This document shows, in pieces, positions 24,434-32,714 of a stretch of 64,000 nt of DNA. Position 1 is the first letter of the stretch. Each line of letters begins with the position of its first letter. The DNA lies in the NCBI GenBank assembly GCA_963722715.1, contig CAVROA010000023.1, positions 1 through 64,000 on the forward strand, written 5' to 3'. A model generated the notes under the pieces. The model searched no databases. It was not told where the DNA came from and was given only the letters and a program-made list of their open reading frames with translations. The DNA comes from DASQGA01 sp963722715 (GTDB lineage: Bacteria; Actinomycetota; Thermoleophilia; Gaiellales; Gaiellaceae). The position numbers and the translations under genes are program-made.

Positions 24434-25103
24434 CTTGTGCTGCACCTACCTCTGCTTGTGCTTCCGTTTCGGGCTCCCGAGCCGGCGCTTCCTCGGATGC
24501 TGCCTGGGGCTCAGCTACTGCTTCCGGCTGATCCTGCGTTTGGGCTGCCTGCCCGACGCTCTTGGTCGGGCCCAGAACCATGACCATGTTGCGGCCGTCC
24601 TGGAGCGGCGGAGACTCGATCTGACCGAATTCCTTCACATCCTCCGCGAGCCGCATGAGGAGATCACGACCGCGCTCCGGATGGCTCTGCTCCCGGCCGC
24701 GGAACATGATCGTCACCTTCACCTTGGCTCGCTGCTTCAGAAAGCGGACGACGTGTCCCTTTTTCGTTCCGTAGTCGTGGACTCCGATCTTGGGGCGTAG
24801 CTTGATCTCCTTGACGTTGATCGAGACCTGGTGCTTCCTCGCGGTCTTGGCCTTCTGCTCCTGCTCGTACTTGTACTTGCCGTAGTCCATGATCCGGCAG
24901 ACCGGTGGATCGGCGTTTGCCGCCACCTCGACCAGATCGAGGTTCTTCGAGAACGCGTATTCGAGCGCCTCGTCCCGCGTCTTGATCCCGACCTGCGAGC
25001 CGTCCGAATCCACCAGCCGCACCTTCGGCACCCTGATCCCCTCGTTGATGCGGGTCAGGTCTTGAACCGGACGCGGTGGCTCAGGTCTCCGCCGCGGCCT
25101 CAC
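24411..25103 (-). CDS. infC: Translation initiation factor IF-3 with C-terminal extension
   Basis: 230 residues. The N domain (RINEGIRVPKVRLVDSDG, LDLVEVAANADPPVCRIMDYG KYKYEQ) and C domain (KEIKLRPKIGVHDYGTKKGH, VKVTIMFRGREQSHPERG) are complete by about residue 180. The last about 50 residues are Ala/Glu/Gln/Pro-rich and low in complexity, as in several actinobacterial IF-3 proteins, and this tail reads over the rpmI start. GTG at 25103 has GGTGA 7 nt upstream. IF-3 polices start-codon choice, relevant to the ATA and CTG starts in this window. Confidence 0.95.
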   Translation of the reverse strand: MRPRRRPEPPRPVQDLTRINEGIRVPKVRLVDSDGSQVGIKTRDEALEYAFSKNLDLVEVAANADPPVCRIMDYGKYKYEQEQKAKTARKHQVSINVKEIKLRPKIGVHDYGTKKGHVVRFLKQRAKVKVTIMFRGREQSHPERGRDLLMRLAEDVKEFGQIESPPLQDGRNMVMVLGPTKSVGQAAQTQDQPEAVAEPQAASEEAPAREPETEAQAEVGAAQGAQAKNE

Positions 25104-25250
25104 TGATATGTCACCAAGCTCGTGCGATCCTCTCTCTCAAACGACAAGAAGCTGCGTGCAGCAGCTCCGTCAACCCTCGTTGCTCGGTTGAACCTCCGAG
25201 AAGCCCAGGGCTCCGGAGGTGAGGAGAAACGGCGCTCCTGCTTGCAGGGG
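25104..25250 (-). promoter_or_regulatory. infC leader region
   Basis: About 147 nt between thrS and infC. On the minus strand CCTCCG-N15-CGGAGG and GCTGC-TGCAC-GCAGC type hairpins are present, and TTGACG (plus 25168-25173) could be a -35. Infc-rpmI-rplT leaders often bind L20; nothing here is diagnostic. Confidence 0.3.
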
Positions 25251-27143
25251 TCAGAGTGTACCAGCGGTGCGCAGCTCGTCGAGGAGCGCGTCCAGGGAGA
25301 CGGTGGACTGCTCGCCGTGCCGGTGGCGAAGCGCCAGTGAGTCGCGCGACTCCCGGTCTCCGTACACGACCACGTAGGGGATCTTCTCGACCTCGGCCGC
25401 GCGGATCCGCTTCCCGAGCGTCTCGTCGGGAGCTGTCGCGTCGGCGCGAAAGCCGGCGGCTCGGAGCTCCTCCGCGATCTCCTCGGCACCGCCTCGGTGC
25501 GCGTCGGCGACCGGGAGGATCCGGACCTGCTCCGGGGCGAGCCAGAGCGGGAGGTCACCCCCGGTGTGCTCGATGAGGATCCCCACGAAGCGCTCAATGG
25601 AGCCGAGCAGGGCGCGGTGGATCATCGCCGGCGTGTGCTCGGCGTTGTCCGCACCCGCGTACGTGAGGCCGAACCGCTTCGGCATCTGCAGGTCGAGCTG
25701 CACGGTGCCGAGCTGCCAGCTCCGACCCAGCGAGTCCGTCATGTGCAGGTCGATCTTCGGCCCGTAGAACGACCCCTCGCCTTCGCTCTCGGTGTAGTCG
25801 ACCCCGCGTGCGGCAAGCGCCTTGCGGAGTGCGTCCTCGGCGAAATCCCACTCCTCATCCGTCCCCAGCTTGTTGTCGGGGCGGAGTGAGAGCTCCACCC
25901 GGATGTCGAGCTCGAAGAGGTCGTAGATGAAGTAGGCGAACTCGAGGCAGGCCAGAAGCTCCTCGTGGATCTGCTCGTCGGTGCAGAAGACATGGGCGTC
26001 GTCCTGGACGAAATGCCTGACACGCAGGAGTCCGTGCAAGGTCCCGGAGAGCTCGTTTCGGTGGAGGTTTCCCGCCTCTGCAAGGCGCAGAGGGAGGTTC
26101 CGGTAGCTGTGCGAGCCCTGGCTGTACAGCAAGCAATGCCCGGGGCAGTTCATCGGCTTCAGCCCAAACTCGCGCCCTTCCGCCTCGAGCGTGAACATGC
26201 TGTCCTTGTACTTCTCCCAGTGGCCCGAGGTGCGCCAGAGCTCGGCGTCGTAGAGCTGCGGCGTCCGGATCTCGGCGTACCCGCGGCGAAGGTTCTCCCG
26301 GCGGCGCAAGTCCTCGAGCGCGTTCCAGATGACCATGCCCCGCGGATGCCAGAAGGGCATCCCGGGTGCCAGATCCGAGAAGTCGAAGAGCTCGAGCTCC
26401 CTCCCAACCCGGCGGTGGTCTCGGCGCCGGGCCTCCTCGAGCCGGTGCAGGTACTCCTCGAGATCCTTCGGGTCATAGAACGCGGTGCCGTATACACGCG
26501 TGAGCTGCGGCTTCGTCTCGTCCCCGCGCCAGTAGGCCCCGGCGAGGCTCGTGAGCTTGACGGCCTTGATGGGCTTCGAGTTCTGGAGGTGCGGTCCCCG
26601 GCAGAGGTCGACGAAGTCGCCCTGCTCGTAGAGCGAGATGTCCCCCTCGGCCGTGTCGACGAGCTCGACCTTGTAGGGCTCGCCCTGCTCCTCGAAGTAG
26701 CTGCGAGCCTCGGCCCGGTCGATCTCGCGGCGCTCGAACGTCCTGCCCTCGGCGATCTCGCGCTGGACCTCCTCCTCCAGGCGCTCGAGCGCCTCCTCAC
26801 CCACGGGCTCCGGGAACTCGAAGTCGTAGTAGAAGCCGTTTTCGATTGGCGGCCCGATTGCGACCTTTGTCCCCGGATAGAGACGCCGTGCGGCCTCGGC
26901 AAGGAGATGGGCGGCCGAGTGGCGGAGCACGTAGAGGGCGTCAGGATCCTCGCGGTCCCTGGTCGTCAGGATCTGGATCTCCTGACCATCGTCGAGCGGA
27001 AGCCTGAGGTCTCTCACCTCCCCGTTCGAACGCACGAGGACAGCCTGCTCGGCGAGCTTCGGCCCGATCGCACGGGCGGCGTCGAGACCCGTCGCGCCCT
27101 CGGGCAGCTCGAGCTCCGAACGATCTGGGAGGATGACCTTCAT
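25251..27143 (-). CDS. thrS: Threonyl-tRNA synthetase
   Basis: 630 residues. TGS domain (1-61), editing domain with HSAAHLLAEAARRLYPGTKV and FVDLCRGPHLQNS, class II core with GMPFWHPRGMVIWNALE, KPMNCPGHCLLY and RVRHFVQDDAHVFCT, GEGSFYGPKIDL and the C-terminal anticodon domain (VRILPVADAHRGGAEEI, KIPYVVVYGDRE). The Zn ligand Cys is in NCPGHC. ATG at 27143 has no Shine-Dalgarno but a TATTCT box 8 nt upstream, suggesting a leaderless message. First gene of the translation cluster. Confidence 0.97.
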   Translation of the reverse strand: MKVILPDRSELELPEGATGLDAARAIGPKLAEQAVLVRSNGEVRDLRLPLDDGQEIQILTTRDREDPDALYVLRHSAAHLLAEAARRLYPGTKVAIGPPIENGFYYDFEFPEPVGEEALERLEEEVQREIAEGRTFERREIDRAEARSYFEEQGEPYKVELVDTAEGDISLYEQGDFVDLCRGPHLQNSKPIKAVKLTSLAGAYWRGDETKPQLTRVYGTAFYDPKDLEEYLHRLEEARRRDHRRVGRELELFDFSDLAPGMPFWHPRGMVIWNALEDLRRRENLRRGYAEIRTPQLYDAELWRTSGHWEKYKDSMFTLEAEGREFGLKPMNCPGHCLLYSQGSHSYRNLPLRLAEAGNLHRNELSGTLHGLLRVRHFVQDDAHVFCTDEQIHEELLACLEFAYFIYDLFELDIRVELSLRPDNKLGTDEEWDFAEDALRKALAARGVDYTESEGEGSFYGPKIDLHMTDSLGRSWQLGTVQLDLQMPKRFGLTYAGADNAEHTPAMIHRALLGSIERFVGILIEHTGGDLPLWLAPEQVRILPVADAHRGGAEEIAEELRAAGFRADATAPDETLGKRIRAAEVEKIPYVVVYGDRESRDSLALRHRHGEQSTVSLDALLDELRTAGTL

Positions 27144-27267
27144 GAACGAGGAGAATACTCAGGTGCCGGACGAGCAAGACCCGGAGGAAACCGAGGAAGG
27201 ATCGCCCATCCCGGACCCGGAGGACGAGGACGACGCGGATGCGGAGGACGTTCCGGGCGCGGTCTAG
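27142..27267 (+). CDS. Possible 41-residue acidic mini-protein
   Basis: Opens with an ATG that shares CATG with the divergent thrS start. It reads MNEENTQVPDEQDPEETEEG and then PDPEDEDDADAEDVPGAV: about half Asp/Glu, high GC at third positions, and GGGAGG 10 nt upstream. Against it: that ribosome site and its first codons coincide with thrS coding sequence and the thrS -10 box. Could be a real acidic peptide or chance. Confidence 0.35.
   Translation: MNEENTQVPDEQDPEETEEGSPIPDPEDEDDADAEDVPGAV
27152..27157 (-). promoter_or_regulatory. Leaderless-type -10 box for thrS
   Basis: TATTCT on the minus strand, 8 nt before the thrS ATG. No Shine-Dalgarno lies between. Confidence 0.4.
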
Positions 27268-27283
27268 CGCGCTCCGCGCGCGG

Positions 27284-27706
27284 TTACGTGCAGCAGGCGG
27301 ACTCGGGCGTGCAGCAGGCGGCGACCCCGGCAGCGGGCTCGCCTTCAACGTCCTCGAGCACGGTGTAGATCTCCCACCTGTTCCCGGCGGGGTCCGACAC
27401 CCAGACCTTGTCCTGGCGGGCGTAGCAGCACGTGGTCTCGCGCTCGTCGAACGTGATCAGCCCCTCGTCCCTGAGCCGCGCGGATGATGCTTCGACCTCT
27501 TCGGTCGTCTCGACCCGGATTCCCAGGTGCGAGAGCGCCGGGCGCGCTGCCTCCTGGAGCGCCAACGCCACGTCCGGATCGGTGAGCTCGAACTTCGCGT
27601 AGCCAGGCTCGAGCTTGGCGGGGTCGGTCCCGAAGAGCTCGCGGTAGAACCGGACTGCCTCGTCGAGATCGGGAACGTCTAGCGAGAGATGGAACGTGTT
27701 CGGCAT
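27284..27706 (-). CDS. arsI: ArsI-type C-As lyase (VOC family)
   Basis: 140 residues. One VOC fold (HLSLDVPDLDEAVRFYRELFG, LSHLGIRVETTEEV, VWVSDPAGNRWEIYTVLED) with the vicinal cysteine pair TTCCYARQDK (Cys93-Cys94) that defines the ArsI/CadI group. ArsI cleaves the carbon-arsenic bond of trivalent organoarsenicals such as methylarsenite using Fe(II) and O2. The tail adds two more Cys pairs, ACCTPESACCT. GAAGGAG precedes the ATG. Divergent from arsR-arsC, supporting an arsenic role. Confidence 0.82.
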   Translation of the reverse strand: MPNTFHLSLDVPDLDEAVRFYRELFGTDPAKLEPGYAKFELTDPDVALALQEAARPALSHLGIRVETTEEVEASSARLRDEGLITFDERETTCCYARQDKVWVSDPAGNRWEIYTVLEDVEGEPAAGVAACCTPESACCT

Positions 27707-27725
27707 GTCAACTCCTTCGCGTATG

Positions 27726-27763
27726 TATCGACGTTGATCAATATAGACTATCTTCGATATAAT
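27726..27763. promoter_or_regulatory. arsR/arsI divergent promoter and operator
   Basis: A locally AT-rich stretch. TTGATC (27734-27739), 18 bp and a perfect TATAAT (27758-27763) form the arsR promoter. TATCGA (27726-27731) and TCGATA (27755-27760) are inverted repeats, and TTGATCAA (27734-27741) is a palindrome inside, a plausible ArsR dimer site covering the promoter. Confidence 0.65.
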
Positions 27764-27770
27764 GACGAGC

Positions 27771-28097
27771 GTGAAGACTCTGGCCGTCATCGACTGCTGC
27801 GCTCCCGTCGCCGGTCCGGCTCTGAGTGACAGCGAGGCCGGCGAGCTCGAACGGCTCTTCTCGGTCCTCGCCGACCGGCAGCGAATCAAGATCCTGAACC
27901 TCCTTGCCTCGGCGGAGGAAGACTCCGTCTGCGTGTGCGAGCTGGTGCCGGCGCTCGGCCTCAAGCAACCGACCGTCTCGTACCACCTGAAGCAGCTCTC
28001 GCAGGCGGGGCTCGTCGAGCGGGAGCGCCGCGGCACCTTCGCCTACTACCGACTCGTCCCGGGCGCTCTCGAGCGCGTCGGGGCGGTGCTCCGGTGA
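27771..28097 (+). CDS. arsR: ArsR/SmtB-family arsenic repressor
   Basis: About 108 residues. Winged-helix DNA-binding domain: LFSVLADRQRIKILNLLAS, then VCVCELVPALGLKQPTVSYHLKQLSQAGLV, with the Cys-x-Cys of the ArsR metal site at the start of the recognition region; two more Cys near the N terminus (IDCCAP). A consensus -10 box overlaps the ATG at 27762, and transcription should begin near 27770, so GTG 27771 is preferred as a leaderless start. Overlaps arsC as GTGA. Derepresses on trivalent arsenic or antimony. Confidence 0.85.
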   Translation: MKTLAVIDCCAPVAGPALSDSEAGELERLFSVLADRQRIKILNLLASAEEDSVCVCELVPALGLKQPTVSYHLKQLSQAGLVERERRGTFAYYRLVPGALERVGAVLR

Positions 28098-28483
28098 GCC
28101 GGGTCCTCTTCGTCTGCGTCAGGAACGCCGGCCGCTCGCAGATGGCCGAGGCGCTCTTCACCCGATCAGCGGGTTCCGCCCATGAGGCCCGATCGGCCGG
28201 AAGCGACCCTGCGAGCGAGGTTCATCCGGAGGTCGTCGATGCGATGCGAGAGCTCGGCGTCGAGCTCGGTGGGCGGAAACCGCACCAGCTCGAGCGGGCG
28301 GACGCCGAATGGGCCGACGTCGTCGTGACCATGGGCTGCGGGGACGCCTGCCCCGTGATCCCGGGCAAGCGCTACGTCGACTGGGACCTCGAAGACCCGG
28401 CGGGCAAGCTTCCCGACGAGGTGCGACGGATCCGCGATCAGATTCAATCGCTGACGACGGATCTCGCCGGCGAGCTCGGCTAG
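28094..28483 (+). CDS. arsC: Arsenate reductase, LMW-phosphatase family
   Basis: 129 residues. P-loop CVRNAGRSQMAEALF (Cys8-x5-Arg14) with the redox pair in MGCGDACPVIPGKRYVDWDL, the pattern of thioredoxin- or mycothiol-linked ArsC rather than a protein tyrosine phosphatase. Reduces arsenate to arsenite for export. GTG at 28094 overlaps the arsR stop. No arsenite efflux gene is present nearby. Confidence 0.88.
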   Translation: MSRVLFVCVRNAGRSQMAEALFTRSAGSAHEARSAGSDPASEVHPEVVDAMRELGVELGGRKPHQLERADAEWADVVVTMGCGDACPVIPGKRYVDWDLEDPAGKLPDEVRRIRDQIQSLTTDLAGELG

Positions 28484-28487
28484 GTTC

Positions 28488-28877
28488 TCAAGCCCCGCGG
28501 GGCGAGCGGTCCTCGAGCGCGACCCGCATCAGGTCGCGGATCGAGAGGATCCCCTTGAGCTCGCCCCCGTCGACCACCGGTAGATGGCGGAAGCCGCCGT
28601 GGATCATGAGCGCGGCCGCATGATCCGTCGTGTCGTCGCTCTCGATCGTCTCGGGGTGGCGAGTCATCCAGTCGGAGATCCGCGAATCCGGCTCGAACCC
28701 GGTCGCAACGGCCTTCAGGATGTCCCGCTCGGTCAGGATGCCCGCCAGGCGCTCGCCCTCGAGAACGACCACGGCTCCCACCCCACGCTCCGCCATGCGC
28801 TTCGCGGCGTCACCGAGCTTCGCGTCCGCCTCGAGCGTCAGGAGGTCTTTCGTCATGTGGTTGGCGACGACCGGCAT
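28488..28877 (-). CDS. CBS-domain-pair protein
   Basis: 129 residues, two CBS motifs: MTKDLLTLEADAKLGDAA with GVGAVVVLEGERLAGILTER, and MTRHPETIESDDTTDHAA with FRHLPVVDGGELKGILS. A Bateman module binds adenosine nucleotides and regulates partners; no effector domain is attached. Stops 4 nt from the convergent arsC stop. Confidence 0.9.
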   Translation of the reverse strand: MPVVANHMTKDLLTLEADAKLGDAAKRMAERGVGAVVVLEGERLAGILTERDILKAVATGFEPDSRISDWMTRHPETIESDDTTDHAAALMIHGGFRHLPVVDGGELKGILSIRDLMRVALEDRSPRGA

Positions 28878-28886
28878 CCGCCGATC

Positions 28887-29582
28887 CTAGCGGGGCTGAG
28901 GCTCGAACTTGTAGCCGACCCCGTAACGGGTCTGGATGAAGGTGTGCCGCGCGCCCGAGCCATCGATCTTGTCCCGGAGCTTTCGCACGAAGACGTCGAC
29001 GGTTCGGTCGCGATGCGACTGCCGCCGGCCCCAGACCTTCTGGAGGAGCTCGTCGCGCGTGACTACCCGGCCGCGCTCGAGCGCGAGCGCGTAGAGGAGC
29101 CGGAATTCGGTTGGCGTCAGCTCGACACTCTTGCCGTCGACGTACGCCTGGACGTTTCGAGGGTCGATCCGGAGCTCCTCCGCGTCGACAGGCTCGCCGC
29201 GTTGCTCGTCCTGTGCGCGAACGCCGCGCCGGGCCGCCACCCGGACGCGTGCAACGAGCTCCTTCATCGAGAAGGGCTTCACGAGGTAGTCGTCTGCCCC
29301 GATCTCGAGCGCGTGCACACGATCGTGCTCGGTGCCCCGCGCGCTCACGACGACGATGGGGGTGCCGATGCCTTCGCTGCGTGCGGTCTCGATCAGCTTC
29401 CACCCGTCGACGCCCGGGAGCATCAGGTCGAGAACGCAGACGTCGGGCCGCTCGTACCGCAGACGGGCCAGACCCGCCTCTCCCTTGCTAACCCAGAGCG
29501 GATCGAAGCCAGCCGCAGCAAGATGTCGCGACATGCCCTCCGCGATCACGTCGTCGTCCTCGATGATGAGAACCTTGGACAC
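28887..29582 (-). CDS. phoP: OmpR-family response regulator, PhoP-like
   Basis: 231 residues. Receiver domain with IEDDDVIAEGM, phospho-acceptor Asp52 in VLDLMLPGVDGWKL, and LVKPFSMKELVARV; winged-helix domain with ELTPTEFRLLYALALERGRV and VDVFVRKLRDKI ending TRYGVGYKFE. The GTG at 29582 has a CATTAT box 8 nt upstream and no Shine-Dalgarno. A PHO box lies just upstream and pst genes are downstream of the divergent kinase, so it is very likely the phosphate regulator. Confidence 0.85.
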   Translation of the reverse strand: MSKVLIIEDDDVIAEGMSRHLAAAGFDPLWVSKGEAGLARLRYERPDVCVLDLMLPGVDGWKLIETARSEGIGTPIVVVSARGTEHDRVHALEIGADDYLVKPFSMKELVARVRVAARRGVRAQDEQRGEPVDAEELRIDPRNVQAYVDGKSVELTPTEFRLLYALALERGRVVTRDELLQKVWGRRQSHRDRTVDVFVRKLRDKIDGSGARHTFIQTRYGVGYKFEPQPR

Positions 29583-29590
29583 CGGTGCTG

Positions 29591-29656
29591 ATAATGACGC
29601 GAAGCTCCCGGCCTAGGGGTGCTGTCCTGGTGAACGCAAGGTGAAGGAGTGGTGAA
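29591..29656. promoter_or_regulatory. PHO box shared by the divergent two-component genes
   Basis: GGTGAA occurs three times at exactly 11-nt intervals (29629, 29640, 29651); on the minus strand these read TTCACC, the actinobacterial PHO box half-site. CATTAT (29591-29596, minus strand) is a -10 for the regulator. The third repeat overlaps the kinase start. Confidence 0.7.
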
Positions 29657-30650
29657 GAGACTCTTCCGACGCCGCAAGCCCGCTCACTCCCCGCCCCGGA
29701 TGCCGGAGCGGGAGGCTGCACGACTTGACGCGGTGCGAGGCCGGATCCTCGTCGAGGAGAGCCGGGAGCTCGTGCTCGTTCTCGACGACGAGGATCGGGT
29801 TGTCGGCGCGAGCCGCCGCGCGCGCGAGACCATCGAGGGGCTGGAGGAGGGCGCGCCCGCGCCTGCAAGCCTCCTGCGCGAGGACGGCGCGCAGACCACA
29901 TTCGCGATCCCGTACGAAGCCGGTGGACGGCGGGAAAGGCTCCTCTATGTGCGCGACGCCGGCGACCTCGCCGCCTACGAGGAGCTTCGCGCCGGCTTCA
30001 CGGCGGCCGTCTCGCACGAGCTCCGGACGCCGCTCGCCCGGCTGCTGGCCCTACTCGAGACCGCACAACTGGCCGGAGAGGATGCGAAGGACCTGATCGA
30101 GCAGGCGCGAGCCGAGGTCGGCCAGATCGGCGAGTTGATCGACGACATTCTGTTCTTGTCCGAGCTCGAGTCCGGACGGGAGCTCGTGGCGCTCGGCTCG
30201 ACGCACGCTCTGCCCATCCTGGTGGAGGTGGCCGAGAGCCTCGAGGAGCGCGCCGCGCGCGCAGGCATGAAGGTCGCCGTCGCGGGTGACGACGACGCCG
30301 AGCTGCCGCTCCGGCCCCGCATGATCCGCGTCATCACCTTCAATCTCGCGTCGAACGCAATCAGCTACGCGGGCCCGGGGGCCCAGCTCACCCTCTCCGT
30401 CCTACAGGAGGGTGAACAGATCGTGCTCTCGGCCGCCGACACGGGCGTCGGCGTCGAGGCGACGCACCTACCTAGGCTCTTCGAGCGCTTTTACCGGGCC
30501 GACCGCGCCCGCTCGTCGCGTGGGACAGGGCTCGGGCTTGCGATCGTGAAACACGTGGTCACCTCGGCAGGCGGAACGGTCGAGGCGAGCGGCGGCCGTG
30601 GTGTCGGTCTGACCATCCGCTGCGTGTTTCCGGCGCCCGAGCGCCGCTGA
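29649..30650 (+). CDS. phoR: Sensor histidine kinase, PhoR-like, soluble
   Basis: 333 residues. A short PAS-like region (about 35-105: LVLVLDDEDRVVGASRRARE) precedes HisKA with AVSHELRTPLARLLALLE (His123) and a HATPase with ITFNLASNAISYAG, DTGVGVEATHLPRLFERFYR and GTGLGLAIVKHVV. No transmembrane helix is visible, unlike most PhoR proteins, so it probably senses through a partner such as the Pst/PhoU complex. GTG GTG at 29649 gives two possible starts. Divergent from its regulator and followed by pstS. Confidence 0.85.
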   Translation: MVKRLFRRRKPAHSPPRMPEREAARLDAVRGRILVEESRELVLVLDDEDRVVGASRRARETIEGLEEGAPAPASLLREDGAQTTFAIPYEAGGRRERLLYVRDAGDLAAYEELRAGFTAAVSHELRTPLARLLALLETAQLAGEDAKDLIEQARAEVGQIGELIDDILFLSELESGRELVALGSTHALPILVEVAESLEERAARAGMKVAVAGDDDAELPLRPRMIRVITFNLASNAISYAGPGAQLTLSVLQEGEQIVLSAADTGVGVEATHLPRLFERFYRADRARSSRGTGLGLAIVKHVVTSAGGTVEASGGRGVGLTIRCVFPAPERR

Positions 30651-30670
30651 ACCGCAGCCCGGCTGGAGCC

Positions 30671-30698
30671 TTCACCACTTCTTCCCCAGTCGTTCACT
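30671..30698 (+). promoter_or_regulatory. PHO box upstream of pstS
   Basis: TTCACC (30671), TTCCCC (30682) and TTCACT (30693) are spaced exactly 11 nt, the same half-site and period as the box at 29629-29656. It lies about 70 nt before the pstS start. Confidence 0.7.
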
Positions 30699-30767
30699 GC
30701 CTTTCTGCCCATGCGGGCGCGCTCCCGCCCCACACTCGGGTCACCGATGCGACCTGAAAGGAGAACA

Positions 30768-31784
30768 GTGAACTTTCGCCCTAGCACGAGGCTGATCCTG
30801 CTCGGCCTCCTGATTGCTTCCCTCGCCGTTCTAGCCGCCGGCTGCGGCCGCGACGACACTTCGACGGCGAACGCCGGCTCGAGCACCGATACCGGAAGCA
30901 GCGCGACGACGGAAGAGCTTTCCGGCAAGGTCGAGGTGGATGGTTCGAGCACCGTGGGCCCGCTCACTACCCGGGCCGCTGAGCTTTTCCGCGAGGAGCA
31001 GCCGAACGTGAACGTCACCGTCGGCACCTCCGGCACCGGCGGCGGTTTCGAGCGCTTCTGCGCCGGCGAGACCGACCTCTCGGACGCTTCCCGACCGATC
31101 AAGGAAGACCCGGCCGACAAGGAGGCAAGCGTCTGCAAGGAAGCCGGCATCGATTACACAGAGTTCAAGGTCGCAATCGACGCCCTCACGGTTGTCGTCA
31201 ACTCGGAGAACGACTGGGCAACGTGCCTCACACTCGACCAGCTGAACAAGATCTGGGAACCGGGCTCGAAGGTCAACAACTGGAACCAGATCGACCCGAG
31301 CTTCCCCGACGAGAAGCTGGAGCTCGCCGGACCCGGCACGGACTCGGGCACGTTCGACTACTTCACGGGTGAGATCAACGGCGAAGAGGGTGCGAGCCGC
31401 TCGGACTACGCGGCGAGTGAGGACGACAACCAGATCGTCCAGGCCGTCGAGGGCCAGAAAGGCGGGCTCGGCTACTTCGGCTACACGTACTTCGAAGAGA
31501 ATCAGGACAAGCTGAAGGCTCTCGAGATCGACGGCGGTGACGGGTGCGTCGCCCCGAGCGCCGAAACGGCCAAGGACGGCACGTATGTGCCCCTCTCTCG
31601 CCCGCTGTTCGTCTACGCGAAGAACGAGTCGATCGGGCGGCCGGAGGTACAGGGCTTCCTTCGCTACTACTTCGACAACATCACGCAGATCGCCGAGGAG
31701 GCGCAGTTCATCCCGCTTCCCGACGAGGAGGCGCAGAAGCTCGCCGACGATCTCGAGACCGCGATCGGCGCGGCCGGAGCCTAG
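30768..31784 (+). CDS. pstS: Phosphate-binding lipoprotein PstS
   Basis: 338 residues. AAAGGAG lies 5 nt before the GTG. Signal sequence with lipobox LAAGC (Cys26), a Ser/Thr-rich linker, then the periplasmic-binding fold: VDGSSTVGPLTTRAAELF, SGTGGGFERFCAGETDLSDASRPI, DALTVVVNSENDW and LAGPGTDSGTFDYF contact phosphate. High-affinity phosphate capture at the outer face of the membrane. First gene of pstSCAB-phoU. Confidence 0.96.
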   Translation: MNFRPSTRLILLGLLIASLAVLAAGCGRDDTSTANAGSSTDTGSSATTEELSGKVEVDGSSTVGPLTTRAAELFREEQPNVNVTVGTSGTGGGFERFCAGETDLSDASRPIKEDPADKEASVCKEAGIDYTEFKVAIDALTVVVNSENDWATCLTLDQLNKIWEPGSKVNNWNQIDPSFPDEKLELAGPGTDSGTFDYFTGEINGEEGASRSDYAASEDDNQIVQAVEGQKGGLGYFGYTYFEENQDKLKALEIDGGDGCVAPSAETAKDGTYVPLSRPLFVYAKNESIGRPEVQGFLRYYFDNITQIAEEAQFIPLPDEEAQKLADDLETAIGAAGA

Positions 31785-31790
31785 CGGCCG

Positions 31791-32714
31791 GTGGCAACAC
31801 GAGAGGCAACGCTCACGCCCAGACTGCGGGCTGAGCGAAGGCACTGGGGCGAGGACGTCATCAAGGGCGTCCTCGCCCTCTGCGCGCTCCTCTCCGTGGC
31901 GACGACCGTCGGCATCGTGGTTGCGCTGCTCCAGCCGTCGATCGAATTCTTCCGTGAGGTCAGCATCGTCGACTACTTCACGGGCACGGACTGGTCGCCG
32001 CTCTTCACACCCTCCTCGTTCGGCGTTCTCCCTCTCGTCGTCGGCACGCTGTTGGTCACTTTGTGGGCCTGCAGCGTCTGTATGCCTTTGGGGCTGGGGG
32101 CGGCCATCTACCTGAGCGAATACGCCCACCCGCGTGTACGCAAGATCCTGAAGCCCGCGCTCGAGGTCCTGGCCGGGATCCCGACGGTCGTCTTCGGCTT
32201 CTTCGCCCTCACCTTCTTCACCCCGTTCCTCCAGGACATCGGGCTCGGCGTCAACATCTTCAACGGGCTGAGCGCGGGGCTGGTGATGGGCGTGATGCTG
32301 ATCCCGACTGTGGCCTCCATCTCGGAGGATGCGATGGCGGCCGTCCCCCGGGACCTGCGAGACGGCGCGTACGCCCTCGGGGGAACCCGGCTCCAGGTGT
32401 CGACCCGGATCGTCGTCCCGGCGGCGATCTCGGGCATCGTCGCAAGCTATGTGCTCGCGATCTCGCGGGCGATCGGGGAGACGATGATCGTGCTGATCGC
32501 CGCCGGCACGATCGCCCATCTCACCTTCGATCCGCGCGAGTCGGTCGAGACGATGACCGCCTTCATCGGAGCGACCGGGATCGGCGACGTCCCGACCGGC
32601 TCGATCGAATACAAGACGATCTTCGTGGTCGGGCTGACCCTGTTTGCCTTCACGCTCGTCATGAACGTGATCGCGATCAGGCTCGTCCGCCGCTTCCGGG
32701 AGGTGTACGAGTGA
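31791..32714 (+). CDS. pstC: Phosphate ABC transporter permease PstC
   Basis: 307 residues, about six transmembrane helices; permease motif GLSAGLVMGVMLIPTVASIS and EDAMAAVPRDLRDGAYALGG contact the ATPase. Pairs with PstA to form the channel. GTG at 31791 is 6 nt after pstS; the stop overlaps pstA as GTGA. Confidence 0.95.
   Translation: MATREATLTPRLRAERRHWGEDVIKGVLALCALLSVATTVGIVVALLQPSIEFFREVSIVDYFTGTDWSPLFTPSSFGVLPLVVGTLLVTLWACSVCMPLGLGAAIYLSEYAHPRVRKILKPALEVLAGIPTVVFGFFALTFFTPFLQDIGLGVNIFNGLSAGLVMGVMLIPTVASISEDAMAAVPRDLRDGAYALGGTRLQVSTRIVVPAAISGIVASYVLAISRAIGETMIVLIAAGTIAHLTFDPRESVETMTAFIGATGIGDVPTGSIEYKTIFVVGLTLFAFTLVMNVIAIRLVRRFREVYE

Noticed and set aside
25965..27368. 467-residue plus-strand open frame opposite thrS
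   Set aside because: Antisense to thrS, no family features.
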